Shown in pieces: positions 1 through 8,900 of a stretch of 63,373 nucleotides of DNA. The number at the start of each line of letters is the position of its first letter. Positions within the stretch are counted from its first letter, which is position 1. Origin of the DNA: UBA6022 sp032154105 (GTDB taxonomy: Bacteria > Patescibacteriota > Saccharimonadia > Saccharimonadales > Saccharimonadaceae); NCBI GenBank assembly GCA_032154105.1, contig JALDYI010000005.1, forward strand, positions 1-63,373, in the 5' to 3' direction. The notes under the pieces were generated by a model that was not told the origin of the DNA, did not search any database, and saw nothing but the letters and a program-made list of their open reading frames with translations. The position numbers and the translations under genes were made by a program.

Positions 1-10
1 CCCCCCCCCC
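1..10. other. Homopolymer C run at window edge
   Basis: Ten consecutive C bases open the window and then ordinary sequence follows. Such a run is out of keeping with the rest of the window and may be a contig-end artefact or a genuine G/C tract. Nothing else is visible in the first 29 bases. Confidence 0.5.
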
Positions 11-29
11 GAACCGAATAAGGAGTGAA

Positions 30-497
30 CTACGGCGTGCGTCGCTCGAAAGCAATGTTGCCGCAGTTCTGCCAGTGTCGAGGTATTGAGTCGCTGATGT
101 AGTGGCCGTGCTTGGCTTTTTGGTAGCCGTGTTCTGCCAAGAATGCAACAACCTCCTCTTCGACCCATTGAGTATTGAACCAGAGGTGAATCACGAAGTG
201 ATCTGTGTCTCCGGTGCCAACGTACTCGCCGGTGTTGTAGATTTCTACGACACCATTCCTCCAGCTCTCTGCAGGAATGGTACGTGAAACCTTTTTCCAG
301 GGGATCCAACTGTGTGGCTCTTGGATGATAGTGGGGCTGGTCAAGAATGATTTCTTATAGTATTCATTCTTATCGCAGGCCTCCATTGCATCGACGAGGG
401 ATTGCTTGACCTCGTCAAGGTAGTTCATCTGGATATCTGCTCGTGGCGTACCTACTTCGGGACGATTGTAGTGATCGTGTCCGCAGTGCTGGCTCAT
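30..497 (-). CDS. Unknown cytoplasmic protein, 155 aa
   Basis: I do not recognise this family. The ATG at 497 was chosen because AGGAGA lies just upstream (501-506); an upstream in-frame ATG at 554 lacks such a site. The protein begins MSQHCGHDHY (histidine and cysteine rich, possibly metal binding) and is rich in Trp, His and acidic residues, with no signal peptide or membrane segment. It lies downstream of rfbB on the same strand, but a hairpin terminator separates them, so it is probably its own unit. Coding is supported by the ribosome binding site and normal codon use. Confidence 0.6.
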   Translation of the reverse strand: MSQHCGHDHYNRPEVGTPRADIQMNYLDEVKQSLVDAMEACDKNEYYKKSFLTSPTIIQEPHSWIPWKKVSRTIPAESWRNGVVEIYNTGEYVGTGDTDHFVIHLWFNTQWVEEEVVAFLAEHGYQKAKHGHYISDSIPRHWQNCGNIAFERRTP

Positions 498-593
498 TTT
501 TCTCCTAATTGTGTGGTCCGAATGGATTGAGTGCCATCTGTATTTATTATACACTAAACATGACTAAAAGTCAATTACCATGAGTGTAAAGTG

Positions 594-624
594 AATGAAA
601 AAGCCCCTGGTATGTCAGGGGCTT
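594..624 (-). terminator. Rho-independent terminator after rfbB
   Basis: Stem AAGCCCCTG / CAGGGGCTT with a short loop, followed on the minus strand by a T run. It sits 24 nt after the rfbB stop codon. Confidence 0.8.
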
Positions 625-647
625 GCTAGCCGAATGTGGAGGTATAT

Positions 648-1646
648 TTACTGGCCTTTTTCAGCGTAAGCAGCTTCTACTTTTGCTTTTTCGTTCTTCC
701 ACCATTCTTCGTTTGCTTGGTACCATTCTATAGTTGCTTGCAGGCCAGCGCGAAGGTTGGTGTATTGTGGCTGCCAGCCGAGTTCGCGAGTTAGCTTGCT
801 GTTGTCGATCGCATAGCGTTGGTCGTGACCTGGGCGGTCAGCCACGTGCTCGTAGGCAGTTTTTTCTTTGCCCATAAGTTCGAGGAGTGTCTCGATGATA
901 TATTTGTTGTCTTGTTCACCATCGGCACCGATTAGGTAAAGTTCGCCCGAAACGCCCTTGTCGAGAATAGCGTGGACGGCAGAGTTATGGTCATCGACAT
1001 GAATCCAGTCACGGACTTGCTCACCGGTGCCATATAGCTTTGGTGTCAGACCACTAAGAATATTGGTAATCTGGCGAGGAATGAACTTTTCGATGTGCTG
1101 GTAAGGACCGTAGTTGTTTGAGCAGTTTGAGAGAGTGGCGTTGATACCAAATGAGCGTACCCAGGCTTTCACGAGAAGGTCAGAACCGGCCTTAGTACTG
1201 CTGTATGGACTAGAGGCGTTGTAGGGTGTATTTTCGGTAAACTTAGTTGGATCGTTTAGTTCGAGGTCGCCGTATACTTCATCTGTAGAAATGTGATGAA
1301 GTCGTTTGCTATGTTTACGAACAGCTTCAAGGATAGTTGCCGTACCAACGAGGTTTGTTTGAATAAAAGGCCATGGGTCGCGAAGGCTATTGTCGTTGTG
1401 ACTCTCGGCGGCGAAGTGTACGACAATATCAGTTTCACCAACAAGTTTATTGATAAGTTCCTGGTCGCAGATGTCGCCAGTGACGAAATCGATTTTATCG
1501 AGCACGCTATTGAGGCTGTCTGGATTGCCGGCATATGTGAGCTTATCGATAACGGTAATTTGGTATTCTGGGCGATTTTTAAGCGTGTAGTGTACGAAAT
1601 TTGATCCGATAAATCCCGCACCACCTGTAATGAGTAACTTAGTCAT
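648..1646 (-). CDS. rfbB: dTDP-glucose 4,6-dehydratase
   Basis: Short-chain dehydrogenase/reductase enzyme that converts dTDP-glucose to dTDP-4-keto-6-deoxyglucose, the second step towards dTDP-rhamnose and other deoxysugars for surface polysaccharides. Visible: NAD-binding GGAGFIG at residues 8-14, the catalytic TDE (STDEVYGD, 120-127) and YSSTK (148-152). The length, 332 aa, is normal for the family. A TATACT box at 1653-1658 lies 6 nt from the ATG with extended -10 bases TGT, so the mRNA should be leaderless. rfbA, rfbC and rfbD are not in the window; the glycosyltransferase cluster at 10.4-15 kb is a likely consumer. Confidence 0.95.
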   Translation of the reverse strand: MTKLLITGGAGFIGSNFVHYTLKNRPEYQITVIDKLTYAGNPDSLNSVLDKIDFVTGDICDQELINKLVGETDIVVHFAAESHNDNSLRDPWPFIQTNLVGTATILEAVRKHSKRLHHISTDEVYGDLELNDPTKFTENTPYNASSPYSSTKAGSDLLVKAWVRSFGINATLSNCSNNYGPYQHIEKFIPRQITNILSGLTPKLYGTGEQVRDWIHVDDHNSAVHAILDKGVSGELYLIGADGEQDNKYIIETLLELMGKEKTAYEHVADRPGHDQRYAIDNSKLTRELGWQPQYTNLRAGLQATIEWYQANEEWWKNEKAKVEAAYAEKGQ

Positions 1647-1771
1647 AGCTATAGTATAACAGTTTCAAAACAGCTAAATATTGTATAAATAGCCTAGTTG
1701 ATTATATGTAATAAGTACAACGATAATAATGAGGTATAATAGAGACTTGAGTATAGATAACAGGAGTTATT

Positions 1772-2209
1772 ATGAGAACGTATATAGTTAGTGGTTTTTT
1801 TAATCCCCTCCACGGAGGTCACCTCGATATGATCGAGGCGGCAGCGGAGCTAAGTGATCGCTTGATCGTTATTGTTAATAACGATATCCAGCAGGTTATT
1901 AAGAAGGATAAGATTATCCTTAGTGAGCAAAATCGAGCGCGCTTGATCGGTGCACTTCGTGATGTTGATGAGGTAATGATCGCAGTCGATGATGATCCGA
2001 CGGTAATTCATTCTTTGCAGGAGATCGCACGTAAATATCCCGATGACGAGCTGACATTTGCTAATGGTGGTGATCGCGATTCTGAAAAAGCAATTCCCGA
2101 AACCGAAGTTTGTCGCACTCATAACATCAAATTGCTATTCGGTGTTGGTGGTAATGAGAAGGCTGATTCATCAACTCGAATTAACCAAGCACTTGGTCAC
2201 AAAAAGTAG
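1772..2209 (+). CDS. Cytidylyltransferase-like nucleotidyltransferase
   Basis: A 145-aa protein of the nucleotidyltransferase (HIGH) superfamily, the fold of TagD, the RfaE C-terminal domain and CoaD. It shows the N-terminal GFFNPLHGGH motif (8-17, active-site HGGH) and a C-terminal SSTRI motif (about 133-137) resembling the ISSTRI signature. It probably activates a phosphorylated sugar or polyol with CTP or ATP. TATAAT near 1735 and CAGGAG before the ATG give a short leader. The next gene follows after 19 nt and is a HAD phosphatase, so the two probably act in one nucleotide-sugar route. The substrate cannot be told from sequence. Confidence 0.8.
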   Translation: MRTYIVSGFFNPLHGGHLDMIEAAAELSDRLIVIVNNDIQQVIKKDKIILSEQNRARLIGALRDVDEVMIAVDDDPTVIHSLQEIARKYPDDELTFANGGDRDSEKAIPETEVCRTHNIKLLFGVGGNEKADSSTRINQALGHKK

Positions 2210-2228
2210 AAATAAGGAGTATATGATA

Positions 2229-2981
2229 ATGAAGAAATTAATCGCTTTTGACCTTGACGATACGCTGTCGGTGACAAAATCTGCCATCTCGCCGCGTATG
2301 AGTAATTTGCTCATGGGCCTACTTGAGCACTACGATGTATGTGTTATATCTGGTGCGAATATTCATCAGATACAGAGACAGGTGACTGACCTTTTGCCCG
2401 TTGAGCCGCATCATTTGGAGCGGCTACATCTGATGCCAACTTGTGGTACTCGATATTATCGTTTTGATCACGACATAAATGATTGGAAGATGCAGTACTC
2501 CAATGAGCCAACACCCGAACAGAAGCAGCGCGCAACAGACGCGTTGACGCAGGTGGCGAAAGAGCTTGGCCTGTGGCCGGAAACGCCATATGGTAGCGTG
2601 ATCGAAGATAGGGGATCACAGATTACTCTATCGGCGCTTGGGCAGGATGCTCCGGCTGAGGCTAAGTATGCTTGGGACCCGACTGGCGAAAAGAAACTCG
2701 CCATCCGTGATCGAGTTGCACCACTTGTGCCGGATCTCGAAGCGCGAGCTGGCGGTACGACATCGGTGGATGTAACGCTTATTGGTATTGATAAGGCGTA
2801 TGGCATGAAGCAGCTGATTGAGCATACTGGCATAACAAAAGACGAAATTCTATTTGTTGGCGACAAGCTCGAAGAAGGTGGCAATGACTACCCAGTAAAG
2901 GCAATGGGAATGGATACGATTGCTGTTGAGAAATGGGAAGATACTGCCCTTGTGATTGAAACTCTTGTGAAGGTTGCATAA
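2229..2981 (+). CDS. HAD-family phosphatase, PMM-like (subclass IIB)
   Basis: A 250-aa haloacid dehalogenase hydrolase. Motif I is DLDDTL (8-13), with nucleophile and acid aspartates; the C-terminal metal motif is FVGDKLEEGGNDYP. The cap and layout resemble eukaryotic-type phosphomannomutase and related sugar phosphatases. The start at 2229 is favoured over ATG 2223 because AAGGAG at 2214-2219 is 9 nt away. Reading could extend upstream in frame, but that would overlap the previous gene out of frame. It is probably co-transcribed with the preceding nucleotidyltransferase. Confidence 0.8.
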   Translation: MKKLIAFDLDDTLSVTKSAISPRMSNLLMGLLEHYDVCVISGANIHQIQRQVTDLLPVEPHHLERLHLMPTCGTRYYRFDHDINDWKMQYSNEPTPEQKQRATDALTQVAKELGLWPETPYGSVIEDRGSQITLSALGQDAPAEAKYAWDPTGEKKLAIRDRVAPLVPDLEARAGGTTSVDVTLIGIDKAYGMKQLIEHTGITKDEILFVGDKLEEGGNDYPVKAMGMDTIAVEKWEDTALVIETLVKVA

Positions 2982-3006
2982 GTGTTTTAGTATTTTTTGT
3001 CTAAAT

Positions 3007-3041
3007 AAAACGAGACGTAGTATTTGCCGCGGCTCGTTTTT
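3007..3041. terminator. Bidirectional terminator
   Basis: AAAACGAG (3007-3014) pairs with CTCGTTTTT (3033-3041) around an 18-nt loop. A- and T-tracts on either side let it serve both the HAD gene (+) and the pilin cluster (-). Confidence 0.6.
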
Positions 3042-3048
3042 ATGGTGG

Positions 3049-3795
3049 TTAGCGTGCAATAATCAACACATCGTCAATTAGTCCGGTCATATAACTCCCC
3101 GTGCGGTGAGCACCAATGTTAACGCCCGGGTCACCAAGCGTGACAGTTGGATTGCCTGAGGTACTTGCAACAACTTTGCCATCTTCATATAAATTATAGG
3201 TGCCATCCTTAAATTCGACAGCCACATGATACCATTTATTTGTAGAAAGTATATTAGGAGACTGAATGCGGTTATAGTTACCAGAGTGGCCGGCTTGTAG
3301 TCGACAGCTTGGCGCGTAAAAAGGAACGTCGGTACCGGTAGCCGAGTCTGGCGAGGAAATGATATTATTCGTGCCGCATGAACTTAGTTTGATCCAGGCA
3401 CTCTTGAGGTAGTAGTTTGCCGCTAGTTGCACCGGTGTGGTGACGCGTGTACTTCCATTGAGCTGAAGTGAACAACCGCTGCCACTTGGCGTATCGGTTG
3501 ACCATAGTGAAGTGCCTACAATTTGGCCAGTCACTTGTTCTTCTGCTTGGCTCTGAATGGTGCCGCCACTGCATTCATCCATCTTCCAGTAGGCGGCGGC
3601 ATCGGCAAAATTTCGTCGTGCAAGCTGAGAGGCGAAGGCCTTACCAGCTGAAACTCGAGCACGTTCTTGAACTCCATTGAAAGCAACCACGGTGATAGCG
3701 GCCAGTATGCCAATGATAACAATCACGATGAGAAGTTCTACTATCGTAAAGCCTGCGGTTTTTTCTTTTGAGAATGTAAATCTTGTCGTTACCAT
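3049..3795 (-). CDS. Pseudopilin with C-terminal LamG-like module
   Basis: A 248-aa type IV pilin-like protein. A class III leader (GFTIVE, cleavage after Gly with Glu at +5) and hydrophobic helix cover residues ~14-36. The C-terminal ~150 residues have the pattern of a LamG/concanavalin-like jellyroll (WKMDECSGG, WYHVAVEFKDG, LYEDGKVVAS, IDDVLII), usually a carbohydrate- or ligand-binding domain. It is the last gene of a tandem pilin run, and its ATG overlaps the stop of the previous gene. It is probably a minor or tip pilin that confers adhesion; that role is inferred from architecture. Confidence 0.85.
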   Translation of the reverse strand: MVTTRFTFSKEKTAGFTIVELLIVIVIIGILAAITVVAFNGVQERARVSAGKAFASQLARRNFADAAAYWKMDECSGGTIQSQAEEQVTGQIVGTSLWSTDTPSGSGCSLQLNGSTRVTTPVQLAANYYLKSAWIKLSSCGTNNIISSPDSATGTDVPFYAPSCRLQAGHSGNYNRIQSPNILSTNKWYHVAVEFKDGTYNLYEDGKVVASTSGNPTVTLGDPGVNIGAHRTGSYMTGLIDDVLIIAR

Positions 3796-4283
3796 GCTGT
3801 ATTTTCTGATTTATAGCCCCATCCAGTAGTGCTAAACGAAGGGCTTGCAAGTAATGGGTTGTTGGTTCGCTCTATGGTTGAGAGGCCGGCTGAGTCCGCT
3901 TTATAGCGCATTAGACGATAGGCTGTTCCTGTCGTCGATGAGTAGAGGTAGGTGTTGTTTGAAGCATTGGCAGTGGGCAACTGAGGGGTGCTGGCAATAT
4001 ACTTTGGAACCAACCCAGGAATGAAGCTGTCGTCGGTCGCTTGGTCCCACCCGCACCATCCATTGGTGCATCCGCTAGTGGATGACGGGTAGCTGCCGTT
4101 ATCTGCATAATATAACTGAATCGCCTTGTTGAGTGCATTAAGGTCGCTTTGCGATTTACTGAAGTTTGCTCGTTCTTGAATGCCGTTGTAGGCAACGACG
4201 GTTATTGCGGCGAGAATTCCAATGATGACAATAACAATAAGGAGTTCGACGATCGTGAAGCCTGTTTGTTTTTTGATATCCAT
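3789..4283 (-). CDS. Type IV pilin-like protein
   Basis: A 164-aa pseudopilin beginning MDIKKQTGFTIVE with a hydrophobic N-terminal helix and a globular C-terminus containing a C/W-rich loop (SGCTNGWCGW). ATG 4283 is chosen because a TATAAT box at 4294-4299 lies 10 nt upstream, so the transcript would start at about this codon. An in-frame ATG at 4292 sits only 1 nt from the box and could not be included in the mRNA from that promoter, though read-through from upstream could use it. It overlaps the LamG pilin downstream. Confidence 0.85.
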   Translation of the reverse strand: MDIKKQTGFTIVELLIVIVIIGILAAITVVAYNGIQERANFSKSQSDLNALNKAIQLYYADNGSYPSSTSGCTNGWCGWDQATDDSFIPGLVPKYIASTPQLPTANASNNTYLYSSTTGTAYRLMRYKADSAGLSTIERTNNPLLASPSFSTTGWGYKSENTAW

Positions 4284-4333
4284 ACTGCTCATGATTATAT
4301 CATTTTATTATTAGAGGTAGGCGGCTCGGGCAA

Positions 4334-4870
4334 TTATCCCGCCAGCGGAAGTGTAATCTGGCAGGCTCTTGATACACTATCGTTCCAGCGCGGGGTGCCG
4401 ACTGGGCACGGATCGGTGCCCTCGATCCAATAAATGATCTTCACTATACCCGATTCTAGCGTTGCCGCGGATCCTAGACGTGAAGTCACTCCGGTGCCGG
4501 GGACTGGTTTGCGCGTTGAATTAGGCAACTGAGCGGCTACTTTCTTGAGTTCAGTATTGAGAGTGGTATTCACCGAGAACCGATTGCCTCCTACGTGCAA
4601 GTCCCAGCAATCACCAATACTATCGGCATTCACGTCAGGAAAACCTTCACCGAGGCACATAGACGAGTTGAGAACATCGGGGTATTTGCCGTATGTAGCG
4701 GCGTAGCTCATGAGGATTCTCTCCCATTGTTTCGCCTCATTAACACGAGCGGTATTGTTGGCTCGTTGCTGAATGCCATTGTAGGCAACCACGGTGATTG
4801 CAGCCAAGATACCAATGATAACGATGACGATGAGAAGTTCGACGATGGTGAAGCCGTTATTCTTCTTCAT
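4334..4870 (-). CDS. Type IV pilin-like protein
   Basis: A 178-aa pseudopilin. The start MKKNNGFTIVE is at 4870, one base from the stop of the preceding pilin (translational coupling likely); a longer frame reads back through that gene and is rejected. The mature part has CLGEGFP...DCW, which matches CLGVGYP..LCW in the lone pilin at 17472, so these two are closest relatives here. The C-terminus ends with a Cys pair typical of the minor-pilin disulfide loop. Confidence 0.85.
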   Translation of the reverse strand: MKKNNGFTIVELLIVIVIIGILAAITVVAYNGIQQRANNTARVNEAKQWERILMSYAATYGKYPDVLNSSMCLGEGFPDVNADSIGDCWDLHVGGNRFSVNTTLNTELKKVAAQLPNSTRKPVPGTGVTSRLGSAATLESGIVKIIYWIEGTDPCPVGTPRWNDSVSRACQITLPLAG

Positions 4871-4871
4871 G

Positions 4872-5378
4872 CTATTGTCCTGTGCCTCCCCACCAGCTGC
4901 CATTGAGTACCAAGAACCATTGCCAGTTGGAGCTATTGATACCGACCGCGGGGCATATTGTTGCGCCACTAACCCCGCCGACAGCTCCTGTGTATGGAGT
5001 AGGGGTCGAAGTTGTATTGCTGATGTAGTATGCTTTGTTATCTGTTGTCTCTACGACGACCGCCCATGCCGAACCAGCTGCACCGCTTGATAAGAAACAG
5101 TAGATGGCCGCTTGGTAGGCCGTTCGTGTAAATTTTATCTTTAGATTCTGTACGTCAGTAGCGCTCTTTGGATATGATCCAATGGCGGGGTCGGTATTGG
5201 CTAGCTCTGTTGTACGAAGGGCTTGTTGAAGATCTGTTTTTACTGCAGCTTCACGTGCCCGAGTCTGAATGCCATTGTAGGCCACGATCGTAATGGCCGC
5301 CAAAATACCAATAATAACGATGACAATGAGGAGTTCGACGATGGTGAAGCCTCGTTGGATTGTTTGTTGATACTTCAT
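4872..5378 (-). CDS. Type IV pilin-like protein
   Basis: A 168-aa pseudopilin starting MKYQQTIQRGFTIVE. The N-terminal 40 residues are nearly identical in protein sequence to its neighbours, while the rest is unrelated beyond a general pilin pattern. It lies 6 nt after the previous pilin gene in a five-gene same-strand run. Assembly ATPases and prepilin peptidase are not in the window, so the export machinery must be elsewhere. Confidence 0.85.
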   Translation of the reverse strand: MKYQQTIQRGFTIVELLIVIVIIGILAAITIVAYNGIQTRAREAAVKTDLQQALRTTELANTDPAIGSYPKSATDVQNLKIKFTRTAYQAAIYCFLSSGAAGSAWAVVVETTDNKAYYISNTTSTPTPYTGAVGGVSGATICPAVGINSSNWQWFLVLNGSWWGGTGQ

Positions 5379-5384
5379 TGACGA

Positions 5385-5903
5385 TTAGTTCCTTGTCCAG
5401 AGGCGCCACGGCCCCGTACTTGTATCGGCACTATAAAAGCCAGCTATGACACGTGAAGTGCCCGCAAGTAGGTCGGCACATGAAACTGCAAGGTTCGATG
5501 GGTTGCCGTCATTTATTTGGGTACTTGGGTATTCTTGTACGCCAGAAGCAGAGGTGATTGAATATTGTTTGCCGGATTTACTAATAGCACCAAGTGCATA
5601 AGCTGATCGATCTGTGTTCGCGCAGTAACTGAAGTTGAGGACGCGGTTTGTATTGTATGCCGATTGGTTCACCTTGAGCTTCAGGCTTTCAAGATCTGAA
5701 GTAGTAGCAGGGAATTTAGAGTAATCACCGTAAAAGATATCAAGTTTTTTTGAGAGGGCGGACAAATCTGACTTTACCGATGAGTCGTAGCCATTGTTTT
5801 GAATCCCGTTGTAGGCAATGACGGTGATCGCGGCCAGAATGCCGATGACGACAATAACGACGATGAGTTCGACGACGGTGAAGCCTGTTTGTTTTATATT
5901 CAT
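5385..5903 (-). CDS. Type IV pilin-like protein, first of the tandem run
   Basis: A 172-aa pseudopilin starting MNIKQTGFTVVELIVV. The ATG at 5903 has TATACT at 5913-5918, 9 nt upstream, so a leaderless pilin-operon promoter lies between this gene and the NHL protein stop. A longer in-frame extension overlaps the end of the NHL gene and is not credible. The second half contains one Cys pair (FSYCANTD, VSCADLL) consistent with a disulfide-bounded loop. Confidence 0.85.
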   Translation of the reverse strand: MNIKQTGFTVVELIVVIVVIGILAAITVIAYNGIQNNGYDSSVKSDLSALSKKLDIFYGDYSKFPATTSDLESLKLKVNQSAYNTNRVLNFSYCANTDRSAYALGAISKSGKQYSITSASGVQEYPSTQINDGNPSNLAVSCADLLAGTSRVIAGFYSADTSTGPWRLWTRN

Positions 5904-5932
5904 ACTGGGCTTAGTATAAAGCATAAGAAATA

Positions 5933-8900
5933 TTACGGCCAGTGTTGAGGTGGCTGTTGTGAGGCGCTGGCCTGTGCTTTGTTGCGACGCTTTTTCCAGA
6001 GAATGGGAATAAAGAATAGTAGGCCGATGACTAGGAGTGCCGAGCAAATAATTACCCAAACAGGCCAAGCTGTCATGTTTTTCGTTTCTGTGTTTGCGAC
6101 GACACTCGCGTGACGAGGGATGTTGACGTGGGCGACACCGAGAATAACGCGGTTCGTTCTTTTGCCTATTAAGACGGCTGCGACGCGGACGTTGTAAGAT
6201 CCTTCTGGCAGGGTGATTGTTGCTGATGTGTAATTACCCGGCACGCCCTTGAGCTGCTTCCATGGTGTCGTCGTATCGCTGTCGGGTATGGATGCGTCGC
6301 GGTACTCAATAATATAGCGCTCTGGTTCGATGTCACTCGGGGTTTGCCAGGTGATCACGGTATCGTTATTCGTCGCAGGACTAGCACTGACTTTCGGTGT
6401 GTTCGTGCTGCCGGTGTTGGTCGACTCTTGAGAACTTGTGGTGTTGCCTGGAGCTTGGGCTGGGGTTGTGGCAACTCGTGGTGTACCTGTGGCCGGTACC
6501 GGAGAGGAGGTTGGCATTTGCGTAGTAGGTGCTGGAGCTGTTGGTGTCGTTGGCGGCGTGACTGGAGGTGTGGGCGGTATAACGACAGGGTCATTGACCT
6601 GAGTACACCCTATGAGTACAGGGGTGCTATAGCCATAGGCATTGCCTGCGCTGATCTGAATGTCGTGGCAGGTTGCCTGAAGGTCGGTCAGGGTGTATTC
6701 GTGCAGAGACCCGCTAATGATAGAGGGCGTCCACGCTGAGGAACTTTGGCTTGATAGCTTGTGCTCGATCTTATAGCTGGTAATTGTACTGCCGCCGTCA
6801 TTGCTCGGAGTGTTCCATGCTATGGTCAATTGGTTTGCCGTGTCGTTGTTAACAGCTACGCTCAGCGGCTGCGAAGGTGGGTCTGGATCTGCGGCGGGCG
6901 CTGCTGTTTTTCCTGTATAGCTCAGTACTTGAATGTAGGGACTATAGCCATTAGGAAGGTAGATGTCACCATTTGCCGTTTGGACGAGAGACATATTGTC
7001 GTCGAACGTGAGGTATTCTCCCTGATCACCGTACCCACGCCCAATCACTTGAATGAGGTCGCCGTTAGAGTCAAAGATCTGAAGCCGGCCGTTATAGCTA
7101 TCATTGGTGACGAGTTGGTTGCTGGCATTAACGGCCATGCCGTATATTTCGTACATTTGTCCTGGTGCTTCACCCTCGCTGCCAATATGATCAAGGCGCG
7201 TTGTGCCATCTGATGCATATTTAATAATGCCATGATCGTCATCATACGAGGCATTAGCAACAAAGATATTGCCGGCTGCATCCATGGTCATGGAGACTGG
7301 TGCCGCTGCATCGGTGGCAATTCGCCCTAGGTAGACTCCGTCCTTGCTGTATTTTTGGATATTACTATATTCACTGACAACATACAGGTTGTCGGCCGAG
7401 TCAATGTAGATCTCAACAGGGTAGGACATTTCGCCGTCACCTGTACCTCCTGTGCCAAATGAGCCAACGTGCGTACCATCAAGTTCGAATATCTGTACGC
7501 GGTCGTTGCCTGAGTCGGGAATGTACAAACGGTTGTCGCTACTGATCACACCTTGGCGAGGGCTATATAGTTCGTCGTCGCCACTGCCGCTTGTACCGAA
7601 GCTGCTCTCATAGGTTCCATCGGCGCTGTAGACATTAATGCGGTCGTAATAGTAATCGTTCTCGTAGCGTTTGCCGCTACTGTCGAACTGAATACCCTGA
7701 ATATATCCACCATCGAGAACATCTAGCTTGGTCTTGAAGCGATAGGTATTATCAACCTGAAGATTGTCATAGCTGGCAGTGGCTCCCGCGCCACTGCTAT
7801 TCACTGCGCTCACGCGGAAGTCGTAGGTGTCGTCGAGGAGGCTAGTGATTGTTGCCGCATTGGTATTGACGGCGCCACTATAGGGGAGCCACTGGCCACT
7901 TGCCTGGGGCTTGTATTCCACTTTGTATGTCGTAATTGCTTCACCGCCGTCATCGGTTGGATATTGCCACGTAAGGTTTGCTACACCGAAGGCTGGGCTA
8001 GTGGCCGATAGGTTGAGTGGTGCTGATGGGTTGGAGACACCAGTGACGGAGATATTACTTACGGTGGCTGGCGCACCAAGTCCAGCAAGGTTATAGGCAA
8101 AGACGCGTACGTCGTAGGCGTCGGTTGGTAGATAGATAATTGTATCGGTAGTATCTGTGGTCGTCGTGTGTTTGATCCAGCTTGAACTACTGTGGGTCTT
8201 GTAGTCGATACGGTAGCCGAGTACGGGACCGTCGCCACTACTGCTTGGTGCTGTCCATGAGGCAGTGATCTTGCCTCTGGCGGGACTGGTAGCTGTAAGG
8301 TTTTGAGGCGAGCCGGGGCTATGCACAGTGCCCGTGGTGTCGTATATACCAAGGTAATCAAATCGAGATGACCAGTGTTGCAGGCTATTATTGGCCGAGA
8401 AGTGGACTATGTCTTGTGTGGAGTCGAGTGATTTTACGTAACGGAAATCAGCAATTCCAGGAACATCAAGATTGATTGCTGCCAGAATAGGACGCTGCAG
8501 TAGCGAGGTGGCGGGCGAGTTAGTCTCGGTACCGATAAGATAGAGCGTGTCATTACGGTCGACATAGAGGCGGCTGGTGCCGCTATAAAACACATGATCT
8601 TCGTTTTCACCAGTCAGGTTCTGAAGTGGTTTTTCATCTATGAATACCCCATTGCTGCTAACTCGCAGTAGTTTATCGGGAGAGCCATACAAAACAGTAA
8701 CAAGTGTATCGTCGCTCATGAGCACAAAATTAAGAATCTTAAAGCCAAAGTTTACAGTTTGCCCATTCTGCTGGTAGCTGGTAATATTTCGCTTGAACGC
8801 ATTTGTGTTGTCGAAGACGATGATTCGGTCGGTTACGCTGAATCCCGTGGCGTTATTTGAGACATATAGATCGCCGTTGGTTGCAAACTGCATGCGCCCT

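Noticed and set aside
2058..2228. N-terminal extension of the HAD phosphatase
   Set aside because: It overlaps the nucleotidyltransferase in another frame and lacks a start signal; the family begins at MKKLIAFDLDDT.
3049..5903. DNA repeats at the pilin N-termini as a recombination cassette system
   Set aside because: The protein is conserved but the codons vary a lot between copies, so there is no sign of recent gene conversion.
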